A stretch of 64,000 bases of DNA. Origin: Candidatus Zixiibacteriota bacterium. Lineage in GTDB: Bacteria > Zixibacteria > MSB-5A5 > GN15 > PGXB01. Each line of letters opens with the position of its first letter. Positions within the stretch are counted from its first letter, which is position 1. The DNA lies in the NCBI GenBank assembly GCA_016933695.1, contig JAFGAL010000010.1, positions 248,001 through 312,000 on the forward strand, written 5' to 3'. The translations under genes were made by a program, and so were the position numbers. This document shows, piece after piece, positions 37,403 to 45,831 of the stretch. The notes under the pieces were generated by a model that did not search any database, had not been told where the DNA came from, and was given only the letters and a program-made list of their open reading frames with translations.

Positions 37403-38140
37403 CTACCCGATGTTCATATTCGGGAATAAACCCAGCAGTTTATTGGCGAGAACCTGCAGCAGGTTGAAAAAGATCAACACGCCGATCAGCATCAGCAGTC
37501 CGCCGGAGATCATCTCCACCGCACGGAAATGACGTTTGATGAATCCGAAAAAGCCGATCAGGAAATTAAACAGCACCGCCGTCAGAATGAACGGTATCCC
37601 GAGGCCCGCCGAATAAAACGTGAGCAGGATGATGCCGTGACTGATCGTGTCCTGATTGGCCGCCATGGTCAGAATCGAACCGAGAATCGGACCGATACAT
37701 GGTGTCCAGCCGAATGCGAACGCCACACCGATGACAATCGAGCCAAAGACGCCGAATTTCCTCTGTCCGGCATGAAACCGTTTTTCGTAGTTAAGCGCCT
37801 TGATCCGGAACACCCCGGCGACGTGCAATCCGAACAGGAATATCAACACGCCCGCGACTTTGTTGAATAACGCGAGATTCTGAAACAGCCACTGCCCGAT
37901 AAACGACGCCGAGGCTCCCAGCGCGATAAAGACCAGTGAAAACCCGACGACAAAAAACAGCGTGTTGACAAACACCCGCCAGAGGTGTTTGGAGGCTTTT
38001 TCCCGGTCCGTCAATTCCTCCAACGAAACGCCGGAGATAAATGAGATATATCCCGGGATAAGCGGAAGCACACATGGCGATACGAATGATAACCCCCCTG
38101 CCAAAAACGCGCTGAAATAACTGATGCTTTCTTCAAACAC
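37403..38140 (-). CDS. ccdA: CcdA/DsbD-type thiol:disulfide transporter
   Basis: 245 residues and six membrane segments. The two redox cysteines lie in VSPCVLPLIPGY (C23) and GWTPCIGPILGS (about C155). It moves electrons from cytoplasmic thioredoxin across the inner membrane for cytochrome c maturation or disulfide isomerisation. The start is GTG at 38140 with an AAGGA box. It lies 62 bp downstream of the pseudo-receiver gene, and an ECF-like promoter sits in that gap. Thioredoxin (41113) and a candidate selenoprotein (40471) are encoded 3 kb away. Confidence 0.93.
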   Translation of the reverse strand: MFEESISYFSAFLAGGLSFVSPCVLPLIPGYISFISGVSLEELTDREKASKHLWRVFVNTLFFVVGFSLVFIALGASASFIGQWLFQNLALFNKVAGVLIFLFGLHVAGVFRIKALNYEKRFHAGQRKFGVFGSIVIGVAFAFGWTPCIGPILGSILTMAANQDTISHGIILLTFYSAGLGIPFILTAVLFNFLIGFFGFIKRHFRAVEMISGGLLMLIGVLIFFNLLQVLANKLLGLFPNMNIG

Positions 38141-38162
38141 AATTAATCCTTGTTTTTAATGT

Positions 38163-38190
38163 AGTAACCGGATAATAAAGGGGTGGTTCC
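38163..38190 (-). promoter_or_regulatory. Second candidate ECF-type promoter, before ccdA
   Basis: Minus strand: GGAACC (38190-38185), 16-bp spacer, GTTACT (38168-38163), 22 bp before the ccdA GTG. It shares the -35 hexamer and spacer length with the element before the ECF sigma gene. Confidence 0.35.
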
Positions 38191-38202
38191 GACGGGGCGC
38201 AA

Positions 38203-39549
38203 CTATTTTTTGCCGGAAACCAGTTTGGGAAGCTCTTCGCGGGCCATCGCCAGCAGTTCCTCGCGATTGATACGATCCGCGATTTTCTTGGCCAGTTTTT
38301 CGGCCAGCAATTCGGCCAGATAATTGCAAAAATGACGGATTTCCTCCGGGTCAACCCCCTCGACAGGGACTTTCAGCTTGCCGGTGGCATCAGCCGGATC
38401 GGTCTCAGCGACTGTCGTCGCTTGCGGCATGGATTCTCGTTCGGCAAAGGTGGCACGCTCTTCGAGCGGTTGTTCATCGGTAATCTGATCTATTTCCGAC
38501 TCAAATTGCGATTTCAGATCCTGCTCGCTGACCTTGCCGTTCGGTGTTGATTTGGTTGCGGTGGTTGTCTTTGATATCTCGGCAACCTCTTTTTTGAATT
38601 CAGAAATGAAATCGTCGACCCCTCCCGGGCGGATTTCCGCCGGTGTCGGGGCCGGTACCGCGTTTTTTTTCTGTGGGCCGATTTGCTCCAGATACTCGCT
38701 GTTTCCGGTCTTGGTAATATGCTTATCACCCGGCTTGGGAGCCGGGGCGTCACCCTCAACCGCCTTGGCGACATCCTTTTGCATTTCATTGATAAACCAG
38801 TCGTAGTCGTGATCCGGCTCGGCCGGTGTCTGATTCGGTAGATCAGGTTCGAGCGCGTCCGGTTCCATCAGGCCGTACTGATCCTGTGCAAGTTCCAGTT
38901 TCGTCGGTGGTTCCTCTTCGGCCTTTACCTGCTCTTTTTTCTTGATCTGGGTGTCCTCATCCCGAATCATCAACGACTCCACTTTGGTGGTGTCATTGCC
39001 GTCAACATACGGCCCGTCCTTGACCGGCTCTACCGGAATTCTCAGCTTGCCGGTCATCTGGGTGCTGTTCATCTCCTCGGAGTCTTCGACCTCGATCTGA
39101 TCCATCCCCAGCGCGGCATCGAGAATTTCATCGTCGACCGAACCACTGGAAAACGGATCGGCCTCGACGATTTTATCCTCTTCCCGTGCCTGCCCGCTCG
39201 GGCCGACAAAAAGCACCACGCGTTCAACAAACTCTTTCGGATCGAACGGTCGCGGCAGAATGACCTCGTCGGGGTACGGAATCTGCCGTCCATCGGGATC
39301 GGCAATAAACAGAATCGGGATGCCTGCGGTGGCATCGTTTTCGCTCAAGGCGTCATAAAGATAGGTCCCCTGCGAGTCCTTCATATCAGCGCCGATGATC
39401 AGCAAATTCGGCTGGGAAGTGATAATCAGGGCCTTGGCCTTATCGGCATTGGAAGCATCGATCACGTCGTACCCGTTCTGGTGCAACAGGGATTCGGCAA
39501 TGGTCCGAATGGCGTCGGATTGCTCGACGAGCAGAACCTTTTTGCGCAT
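38203..39549 (-). CDS. Pseudo-receiver domain protein with long acidic linker
   Basis: 448 residues. Residues 1-118 have the CheY fold pattern (KKVLLVEQSDAIRTIAESLL, QPNLLIIGADMKDS, GIPILFIAD, ILPRPFDPKEF). The acidic pair is E9-Q10, the phosphoacceptor position is G53, and the conserved Lys is R100, so phosphorylation is unlikely. A disordered acidic region follows. It contains two copies of a TGKLxxPVExV motif (about residues 167 and 388), and the protein ends in a helical segment (about 395-448). I do not know the function. It is encoded 18 bp after the rhomboid gene. Confidence 0.75.
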   Translation of the reverse strand: MRKKVLLVEQSDAIRTIAESLLHQNGYDVIDASNADKAKALIITSQPNLLIIGADMKDSQGTYLYDALSENDATAGIPILFIADPDGRQIPYPDEVILPRPFDPKEFVERVVLFVGPSGQAREEDKIVEADPFSSGSVDDEILDAALGMDQIEVEDSEEMNSTQMTGKLRIPVEPVKDGPYVDGNDTTKVESLMIRDEDTQIKKKEQVKAEEEPPTKLELAQDQYGLMEPDALEPDLPNQTPAEPDHDYDWFINEMQKDVAKAVEGDAPAPKPGDKHITKTGNSEYLEQIGPQKKNAVPAPTPAEIRPGGVDDFISEFKKEVAEISKTTTATKSTPNGKVSEQDLKSQFESEIDQITDEQPLEERATFAERESMPQATTVAETDPADATGKLKVPVEGVDPEEIRHFCNYLAELLAEKLAKKIADRINREELLAMAREELPKLVSGKK

Positions 39550-39567
39550 TACGTGACGGCCTTTCCG

Positions 39568-40377
39568 CTACTTGTCTTTCTTTGACAGAATCTGACTGGC
39601 GTCTTCAAGAAATTTACGGTCTTCCCGCGAAATATTCTCGATTCCCACTTCATTGATCTTATCCAGGATGTCATCCACCCGTCTCATTATATCTTCGGCT
39701 TTTTGCCGATTCTTCTCCAGCTTTTCTTCCTTCCGCTTCACCCGCAACGACTTGAACCAGTTGCCCAAAGACAGAAGCCGCCAGTCAAGCTTGATATAGG
39801 CGAAGCCGATCACCGCTCCGCCCAGATGGGCAAGATGCGCAACATTCGGTCCCGATGCAACAAAATTTAATAACGCAAAAAGCGGAATCGCCCAGCGAAC
39901 CCGCATCGGAAACATAAAAAAGATCAGCAGATAACGGTTGGGAAAACTGAACCAGTAGGCGACTAGAATGCCGTAAACCGCGCCTGATGCCCCCACGATC
40001 GGCCCGGTCAGGTTGGGATTGAAAACCAGGGAAAAGAGCGCACCGCCCAGCCCGCAATACAGGTAATATCTCAGAAAAACTTTGGATCCCCAGCGGTGTT
40101 CGATTTCCGTCCCGAACATCCACAAGGCGAACATATTGAAGAACAGGTGAAACAGCCCGCCATGCAGAAACATATAGGTCAGCGGCTGAAACAGATAATT
40201 GGGAAATCCCTTGAAAAACAGGTTCGGGGTCAGCCCCAGAGTCTGCGTGAATGCCATCGCAGTCATCTTCTGAATCAGAAAGATAACGACATTAATCACG
40301 ATCAGGTATTTTATTACCGGACTAATCGATCCCGGGCCGATCCGGAAACCGCCCCAATTGGCATTCATTGACCTCAT
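39568..40377 (-). CDS. Rhomboid family intramembrane serine protease
   Basis: 269 residues, six membrane segments. The catalytic Ser131 is in GASGAVYG and the catalytic His is in AHLAHLGG (H184 most likely). HGGLFHLFFNMFALWMFG gives the conserved TM2 part. A charged cytoplasmic tail of about 60 residues follows (ENRQKAEDIMRRVDDILDKI). Rhomboids cut membrane proteins within or near the bilayer. It has its own promoter, and the pseudo-receiver gene lies directly downstream. Confidence 0.93.
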   Translation of the reverse strand: MRSMNANWGGFRIGPGSISPVIKYLIVINVVIFLIQKMTAMAFTQTLGLTPNLFFKGFPNYLFQPLTYMFLHGGLFHLFFNMFALWMFGTEIEHRWGSKVFLRYYLYCGLGGALFSLVFNPNLTGPIVGASGAVYGILVAYWFSFPNRYLLIFFMFPMRVRWAIPLFALLNFVASGPNVAHLAHLGGAVIGFAYIKLDWRLLSLGNWFKSLRVKRKEEKLEKNRQKAEDIMRRVDDILDKINEVGIENISREDRKFLEDASQILSKKDK

Positions 40378-40420
40378 TATTCACCCTTATCGGCAATTCG
40401 GAAATCTCTCTTAATGCTTA

Positions 40421-40449
40421 TATGTAACGACTTTGTGGCGGAAAGTCAA
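40421..40449 (-). promoter_or_regulatory. Promoter of the rhomboid gene
   Basis: Minus strand: TTGACT (40449-40444), 17-bp spacer, TACATA (40426-40421). It lies between the small membrane gene ending at 40471 and the rhomboid ATG at 40377. Confidence 0.55.
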
Positions 40450-40470
40450 CCCCGGAGAGCGGAGGGGGTA

Positions 40471-40656
40471 TCATGATTTTGGATCGGAAGATTGGTCGGG
40501 ATCCTGGTCTTTTGCTTTTTCACACTTGCGGTCCAACTGGACCTCACAGGCGGAGCTGACTCACGTCTTCACGCCAATTTTTGGCAGGATAAAACGTAAC
40601 AATACATACCAGGCCACCAGAAACAGCACCAGGAATATGAGATCATAGAAATCCAA
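40471..40656 (-). CDS. Candidate small membrane selenoprotein (in-frame TGA read as Sec)
   Basis: 62 codons including the stop. TTG start at 40656 with an AAAGGG site 8 nt upstream, 12 bp after the CoA-binding gene. Residues 5-24 form one membrane span (DLIFLVLFLVAWYVLLRFIL). PKIGVKT follows, then an in-frame TGA at 40563-40561 (residue 32). Another 29 codons run in frame, starting VSSACEVQLDRKCEK and ending in a charged tail, to a TGA at 40473-40471. Seventeen bases after the first TGA comes a hairpin (GGTCC-AGTT-GGACC, 40543-40530) with a loop G, as in bacterial SECIS elements. It lies in a thioredoxin operon. The alternative is a 31-residue protein ending at the first TGA. I do not know a named family; no Sec machinery lies in the window. 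Confidence 0.6.
40530..40543 (-). promoter_or_regulatory. SECIS-like hairpin downstream of in-frame TGA
   Basis: Perfect 5-bp stem GGTCC/GGACC with loop AGTT, starting 18 nt after the TGA at 40563-40561. Below the stem, pairing continues with mismatches (G45-C28 and T46-A27 by last two digits). The position fits bacterial SECIS elements (apical loop roughly 16-37 nt after UGA), and the second loop base is G, as the consensus asks. Confidence 0.5.
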
Positions 40657-40668
40657 TACGTTTTCCCT

Positions 40669-41109
40669 TTATGACAGCAATCGGCGATGTTCCCGGAGGA
40701 TACAGCGATCCATCACCATCATCAATCCCGCTGACTCTCCCCGCTTGAAGGCCTCATACGACACCACTGACTCCTGTAGCCACACGGCCCGCGCCCTCGA
40801 GTTGATTGCCTTCTCGGTGATCTCCAACGCGGCGCCGCTTTTGCGAAACACATCCACGATATCCACGCGCTCGGCTATTGCGGTCAGGTCGGGATATGTT
40901 CTCATCCCTAGGATCTCATCGGCGTTCGGATTAACGGGAATGATGGTGTACCCCTGCGACTGCAAATATGCGGCAACCCGGTAGCTGGCACGATCGGGGT
41001 TGGCGGACAGACCGACCACGGCAATCGTTTTCGATTGCCGCAAAAGATTTTTAATGTCACCGGCGCCCGGATTTCGCCAGGCTCCGCCCACCCCGTCGTA
41101 GGTCGGCAT
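40669..41109 (-). CDS. CoA-binding domain protein (YccU-like)
   Basis: 146 residues, a Rossmann-type CoA_binding protein: KTIAVVGLSANPDRASYRVA, GYTIIPVNPNADEILG and VDIVDVFRKSGAA are the family marks, with the ARAVWLQESVVS strand. Members bind CoA or regulate unknown targets; no catalytic residues are known. It starts 3 bp after the trxA stop and is followed by the candidate selenoprotein gene, so all three are probably cotranscribed. Confidence 0.9.
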   Translation of the reverse strand: MPTYDGVGGAWRNPGAGDIKNLLRQSKTIAVVGLSANPDRASYRVAAYLQSQGYTIIPVNPNADEILGMRTYPDLTAIAERVDIVDVFRKSGAALEITEKAINSRARAVWLQESVVSYEAFKRGESAGLMMVMDRCILREHRRLLS

Positions 41110-41112
41110 CGC

Positions 41113-41439
41113 TTACCCCATCACCTTCTGGAGTCTGCCCAGCAATTGCGCCTTCGGCACCGCGCCGACCACCTGGTCCACCACCTTGCCGTCCTTAAAA
41201 AACAGCAGGGACGGAATCGACATAATTCCGAACTGCGCGGCGGTCTTGGAATTCTTGTCCACGTCGACCTTGGCGATTTTCAGTTTCCCGTCATATTCAC
41301 TGGCGATTTCCTCGAGAATCGGGGCGATCATTTTGCACGGACCACACCATTCCGCCCAGAAATCAACCACGACCGGACTGCTGGAACCGACCACTTCCTG
41401 TTCGAACGTATCATCGGTGACGGTAACGGGTTTGCTCAT
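41113..41439 (-). CDS. trxA: Thioredoxin
   Basis: 108 residues, canonical thioredoxin with [10 protein letters not shown] (C32, C35), the cis-Pro segment [10 protein letters not shown] and a short C-terminal helix. It reduces cytoplasmic disulfides and supplies electrons to CcdA-type transporters. The ATG at 41439 has a textbook AAGGAG site. It heads the trxA / CoA-binding / selenoprotein unit. Confidence 0.97.
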   Translation of the reverse strand: MSKPVTVTDDTFEQEVVGSSSPVVVDFWAEWCGPCKMIAPILEEIASEYDGKLKIAKVDVDKNSKTAAQFGIMSIPSLLFFKDGKVVDQVVGAVPKAQLLGRLQKVMG

Positions 41440-41461
41440 TTGATATCTCCTTACCTATATC

Positions 41462-41489
41462 GTTATAATTCTTTGTCATTAGCAACAAG
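41462..41489 (-). promoter_or_regulatory. Possible trxA promoter
   Basis: Minus strand: CTTGTT (41489-41484), 16-bp spacer, TATAAC (41467-41462); shifted by one base, the -35 reads TTGTTG with a 15-bp spacer. Weak -35, good -10, in the 86-bp gap after the activase gene. Confidence 0.35.
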
Positions 41490-41525
41490 GAACGGCGGCA
41501 TTTGTTCCCAGCGGTTTGCGGCATA

Positions 41526-44500
41526 CTATCGCGCCGTTGTCGAACGGTACTGACCCGCATGCCAGTTTTTTACTTGATCAACAAAGGCTTCGATTCGCGT
41601 CTCCTCGCCGGTATCCTGAAGTCCCTCATAGCTTATGTTCAGCCATGGAATATCATCCAGATCACCCGAGATCTTGCGCGACAGCGACGTGACAATCGTC
41701 CCCGGCATGCAGTTGAACGGCATGCAGTTGACTATTCCCGCCGCCCCATTCTGCTTGAAATCGATGGCTTTACCGATCGACAGCACCGCCTCTCCGCGCA
41801 CTTCCACCGGAAGATACGGCTTTGCCAGCGCGATTACGCGCGACACCGGGGTTTCCCTCGGAATCGGGAACGCCCGCGCAAAGGCCTTTTCGATGCGATG
41901 TTCAGTGTGATGCTGGAAAAACTCCTGCAGGTAGGCCTTGAACACGTTCTTGACCTGCCTTTTATAGATGGAATCCAGACGGTATGTATATGAAGTATAA
42001 TGTATCCACTCTGTAAACAGCGCCAGTTGCACCTCGACTCCCAGCGCCTCCAGTTTGGTAATCAGATGATTATTGGAAAACCGGTTGTTGCGAAGGTAAA
42101 TTTCCCCGACCAGTCCGATAACCGGTCGCGATTCGTCGCCGCGCGGCAGGACGTTGAATGCCGAAGCCGCCTCATCCGCCAGGGCGATCATGTCGCCGTC
42201 GTTGACCATGCACTCGTCCAGTTTGCGCAGATAAGAATAATACAATCGTTCGGTATGCCCCGGATCGGTTTCGTACGGACGGCATTTCAACAGCAATTTG
42301 TGCAGGCAGTCAACAAACACCGTACCGTTCCAGGCCATCTTGCGGAAAGTGTTTCCTTCCAGACCGAAATCGCTGTACGACGTCCGCGAATTTGGCGAAT
42401 AAATCGGAATGTTGGTATATCCCAATTCATCAAGCAGGATGCGATGATACTGACTGTACTGCCCGAAACGGCATGGTCCATCGGCACCCGGCATGAAAAA
42501 CACGGCCTTGTCGGCGTCGAATCCCGGCGAATGTATCTTGCGCAACATGTCCCCGGTCGTCACCACACAGGGAAAGCACTCCTTGCCCGATGTGAATCGT
42601 TTGCCGTATGCCAGGCTTTCCTCATCGGGCTCGTCGAGAACTTCGGCATGGATGCCGCACCGTTCGAACGCCGCCCGCACGGCGTAGGCATGGTCGCACA
42701 TGTTGGGAAGATAGATGATCCGGTCGGAGCGCGCCCGTCCGTTGATATTCGGTTTGTATTCCCTGATCGGCGGCTGATAGGCATAAAAGCGAAGTGAATC
42801 GAGAAACGCCTCCACCCGCGTGATCATCCCCGCGTCGGCGGAATGTTCATCCAGTTCCAACTGCAAATATGGTTTTCCCGACATCTGCCGCCGGAAGAAA
42901 TGCGTGATAAACGAATCCGGCCCGCATCCGAACGATGTCAGATACACCGCGTACAGATTGGGATGTTTGCGGATAAAATTCGCCGCCGCCAGAATCTTGC
43001 GGCCGTACAGCCAGTACATCGTTTCCAGATCCTCGGAATCCAGATCGAGCGGCAGAAAATCCACCGGGATCGTACGGATCCCCATCTTGCGTATTTTGGC
43101 CGGGATTTCCAGCGACAATCGTCGGTCATACCCGTTATAGGGGCGGCTGACCACGACGATACACTTTTCGTCCTGACCCAATTCACGCAGTATTTTTTCG
43201 CCTTCGGCCATCAAACCGCGGCGAAACAGATCGTACGCCGTCACCGCGTTGCGCAAGGCCTTTTTCACCTCGCGCTCGCCCAGCCCCATCGTTTTCATCA
43301 GCGGGCGCACCTGCCCGAGCATACGCTGCAAATCCTCGACAATGCGTATCGGGTAGCCGATCCACGTTATCCCTTCCGCGGCGAAATCGAATCTGGCCGC
43401 GACGGTTTGCGAAATCGACTGGACATACGGACAGATATAACTGCCGGCTTCGTCCTGATCCCCCCTGGTGAACCGAATTACCCCCGGTAGAAATATATAA
43501 TCGACCTTTTTCTTGATCAGATTGTCCACGTGACCGAACGCCATCTTCACCGGGAAACAGGTCTCGGCCGAGAATTTCTCCAGTGAGTTTTCGACGATGT
43601 CATGATTCGACAGGTCGCTGTTGACCACCTCGAATCCCAGCGTTTCGAAAAACGCCCGCCAGTACGGATAATACTCGAAAAAGTGCAATACGCGCGGTAT
43701 TCCCACCCGACCGCGGGTCAGAGTCCCGGCGTCGATATCGATATGTCGACGCATCAACTGCCGTTGACGCAGAGTGAAATAATCGGGGTATAATTCCTTT
43801 GGTTCGCTTTCGCGGATGTCGTATTTTTCGCAACGACTTCCATAGTACAACGGCGGTTCACCCTCGACATCCACTTTATGGATATCGCACATGTTGGAGC
43901 AGTCTTCGCAGGTGAACGTGCTGATCGAGTATTTTCGTTTCGAAAGGTCGAATCCCTTAAACGCCGAGCCGTTCTCCGGCGTGACTTCCATCGCCAGAAT
44001 CGCCGCCCCGATGGCACCGGTGATGTCATGATGCGGCGGGACGGTTACTTTTTTCCCGGTCAGTTTTTCAAAAGCCGCCACCACGCCCTTGTTCCAGGCG
44101 ACACCGCCCTGGAAGAAGATATTGTCGCCGATTTTTCTGTCGCCGACCACTTTGGTCAGGTAATTGGAGGCAATCGAATACGCCAGCCCTGCGACCAGAT
44201 CGTCGGTTCCGGCCCCGGCGCGCTGATGACTGACCAGATCGGACTCCATGAATACCGTACACCGTTCACCGCAACCGACCGGACACTCGGCCGAAAGCGC
44301 GCGGTCACCGAACTCGCGTTCGATATTGATTTCCAGCTTTTCCGCCTGCTCCTGCAGAAACGATCCCGTTCCCGCCGCACAGGCCTTGTTCATCTCGAAA
44401 TCAATCACGGTGCGATCATGCAATGACACATACTTCGAATCCTGTCCGCCGATTTCGAAAATCGTATCGACCGTCGGGTCGATATGTATCGCCGCGGTGG

Positions 44501-45704
44501 CCTGCGCCGTGATTTCGTTTTTCACGATATCCGCGCCGACAAAATCACCGGTCAAATACCGGCCCGAGCCGGTCGTTCCCACCCCGATCACGTTCACGCG
44601 ATCGCCCACTTCCGCACCGATTTCAGTCAGTCCCCGTCGCACTGCCTCAATCGGCCGCCCCTCGGTCATCAGGTAGCGGCGGGCCACCACGTTGCGATCA
44701 CGATCGATCAGCACGAGATTGGTCGACAGCGAACCGACGTCGATACCGAGATATACTTCGATATTATCAATGCTTTTCTGATACGTCTGTCGCGTGACCG
44801 CATAAAACTTGGAATCGGGATAGTCGAAGGTAAGTCTCTCTCTCCCCTTGGACGGAACCCCGCGATAGCGCAAATACGCCGTAATTTTATTCGTATCGAT
44901 CGTCACCGGGTCAATCTCGGATGCATTCTGCACCAAAATCGCCGCCCCGATCGCCCCCATGACATTGAAATGCCGGGGAATCACGAACTGGTCGTGGTCG
45001 ATCTCAAGAATATCCTGAAACGCCCTGACCACGCCCGGATTGGCTGCCACGCCGCCCTCGAACGCAACCGGCGGGAGGAATTTCTTCCCCCTGGCGATGG
45101 CGCTCTTGAAATTGCGCGCCACGGCATAACACAATCCCGCCACAATATCATAATCCGGCGTGGCAATCTGTTGCAGATGAATCATATCGGACTTGGCAAA
45201 TACCGAACACCGTCCCGCGATACGCGGCGGATTTTTCGACTTAAGCGCCAGTTCACCGAATTCATCTTCGATGGATATTTTCAATCGCCCGGCCTGCTGA
45301 TCCAGAAAGGATCCCGTCCCGGCCGCGCAGAGATTATTCATGCTGAAATCGACAACCGCATGATTTTTCGTGTCGATCTGCAGAAATTTGGAGTCCTCGC
45401 CTCCCATTTCGATTACGGTTTGCACGTCCGGTTCCAATGTATAATTGGCGGCCGCCAGTGCGGCAATTTCGCCAAAAAAGCCGCCGCCCAGAATTTGCGT
45501 TCCCGTCTTTGCCCCGATGCCGGTAAAACCAAGCCGGATCGGCTCGTTCACAGAACCTGCGAGTTCGGAGTCCAGGAGGTTTTTCAGGGTTTGGTATGGG
45601 CGTCCGTGAAAACGCCGATAGGCGGTTTGCACCACCTCTCCCGTTTCATCAAGGATCGCCAGTTTGACCGATACCGAACCGATGTCGATACCTATAGAAT
45701 TCAT
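41526..45704 (-). CDS. Giant CoA-activase / 2-hydroxyacyl-CoA dehydratase-like fusion
   Basis: 1392 residues. Two BcrAD/BadFG-type ASKHA ATPase domains are in tandem (about 1-260 and 320-580), each with its nucleotide loops (GIDIGSVSVKLAILDETGEV and LGIDVGSLSTNLVLIDRDRN; AAGTGSFLDQQ and AAGTGSFLQEQ). Cluster-type cysteines follow (AGRCSVFAKSD; GCGERCTVFMESD). Next is a CEDCSNMCDIH segment (about 601), a long DUF2229/HgdB-like part, and a final CMPFNCMPGT motif (about 1333). Family logic: ATP-driven reduction by an Fe-S activator of a dehydratase- or double-cubane-type cluster protein, here all in one chain. The substrate is unknown. It has its own promoter and an AAGGAG site. Confidence 0.9.
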   Translation of the reverse strand: MNSIGIDIGSVSVKLAILDETGEVVQTAYRRFHGRPYQTLKNLLDSELAGSVNEPIRLGFTGIGAKTGTQILGGGFFGEIAALAAANYTLEPDVQTVIEMGGEDSKFLQIDTKNHAVVDFSMNNLCAAGTGSFLDQQAGRLKISIEDEFGELALKSKNPPRIAGRCSVFAKSDMIHLQQIATPDYDIVAGLCYAVARNFKSAIARGKKFLPPVAFEGGVAANPGVVRAFQDILEIDHDQFVIPRHFNVMGAIGAAILVQNASEIDPVTIDTNKITAYLRYRGVPSKGRERLTFDYPDSKFYAVTRQTYQKSIDNIEVYLGIDVGSLSTNLVLIDRDRNVVARRYLMTEGRPIEAVRRGLTEIGAEVGDRVNVIGVGTTGSGRYLTGDFVGADIVKNEITAQATAAIHIDPTVDTIFEIGGQDSKYVSLHDRTVIDFEMNKACAAGTGSFLQEQAEKLEINIEREFGDRALSAECPVGCGERCTVFMESDLVSHQRAGAGTDDLVAGLAYSIASNYLTKVVGDRKIGDNIFFQGGVAWNKGVVAAFEKLTGKKVTVPPHHDITGAIGAAILAMEVTPENGSAFKGFDLSKRKYSISTFTCEDCSNMCDIHKVDVEGEPPLYYGSRCEKYDIRESEPKELYPDYFTLRQRQLMRRHIDIDAGTLTRGRVGIPRVLHFFEYYPYWRAFFETLGFEVVNSDLSNHDIVENSLEKFSAETCFPVKMAFGHVDNLIKKKVDYIFLPGVIRFTRGDQDEAGSYICPYVQSISQTVAARFDFAAEGITWIGYPIRIVEDLQRMLGQVRPLMKTMGLGEREVKKALRNAVTAYDLFRRGLMAEGEKILRELGQDEKCIVVVSRPYNGYDRRLSLEIPAKIRKMGIRTIPVDFLPLDLDSEDLETMYWLYGRKILAAANFIRKHPNLYAVYLTSFGCGPDSFITHFFRRQMSGKPYLQLELDEHSADAGMITRVEAFLDSLRFYAYQPPIREYKPNINGRARSDRIIYLPNMCDHAYAVRAAFERCGIHAEVLDEPDEESLAYGKRFTSGKECFPCVVTTGDMLRKIHSPGFDADKAVFFMPGADGPCRFGQYSQYHRILLDELGYTNIPIYSPNSRTSYSDFGLEGNTFRKMAWNGTVFVDCLHKLLLKCRPYETDPGHTERLYYSYLRKLDECMVNDGDMIALADEAASAFNVLPRGDESRPVIGLVGEIYLRNNRFSNNHLITKLEALGVEVQLALFTEWIHYTSYTYRLDSIYKRQVKNVFKAYLQEFFQHHTEHRIEKAFARAFPIPRETPVSRVIALAKPYLPVEVRGEAVLSIGKAIDFKQNGAAGIVNCMPFNCMPGTIVTSLSRKISGDLDDIPWLNISYEGLQDTGEETRIEAFVDQVKNWHAGQYRSTTAR

Positions 45705-45753
45705 GCCGAACTCCTTTTCGACTCTCTTTCAGATATAATCCGGTGTGTCGCTG

Positions 45754-45782
45754 ATAATAACAATATTTAAAACGTCACGCAA
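45754..45782 (-). promoter_or_regulatory. Promoter of the activase fusion gene
   Basis: Minus strand: TTGCGT (45782-45777), 17-bp spacer, TATTAT (45759-45754). It leaves a leader of about 45 nt with an AAGGAG site before the ATG at 45704. Divergent from the dtd promoter. Confidence 0.55.
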
Positions 45783-45791
45783 TCATAATCG

Positions 45792-45820
45792 TTGGAGGCT
45801 TTGTGCCGATGCATTATATT
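45792..45820 (+). promoter_or_regulatory. Promoter of dtd, leaderless arrangement
   Basis: TTGGAG (45792-45797), 17-bp spacer, TATATT (45815-45820). Eleven bases separate the -10 from the dtd ATG at 45832, and no ribosome-binding site lies between. Third case of this layout in the window. Confidence 0.5.
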
Positions 45821-45831
45821 CCCCCTTAAAT

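Noticed and set aside
40561..40563. TGA as a tryptophan codon (alternative code)
   Set aside because: Many genes in the window end in TGA and use TGG for Trp, so the standard code applies.
40433..40648. 71-codon plus-strand frame opposite the candidate selenoprotein
   Set aside because: No ribosome site or domain; the minus-strand reading has a site, a membrane span and operon context.
44484..45770. 428-codon plus-strand frame opposite the activase gene
   Set aside because: Shadow of the activase coding frame, no protein family features.
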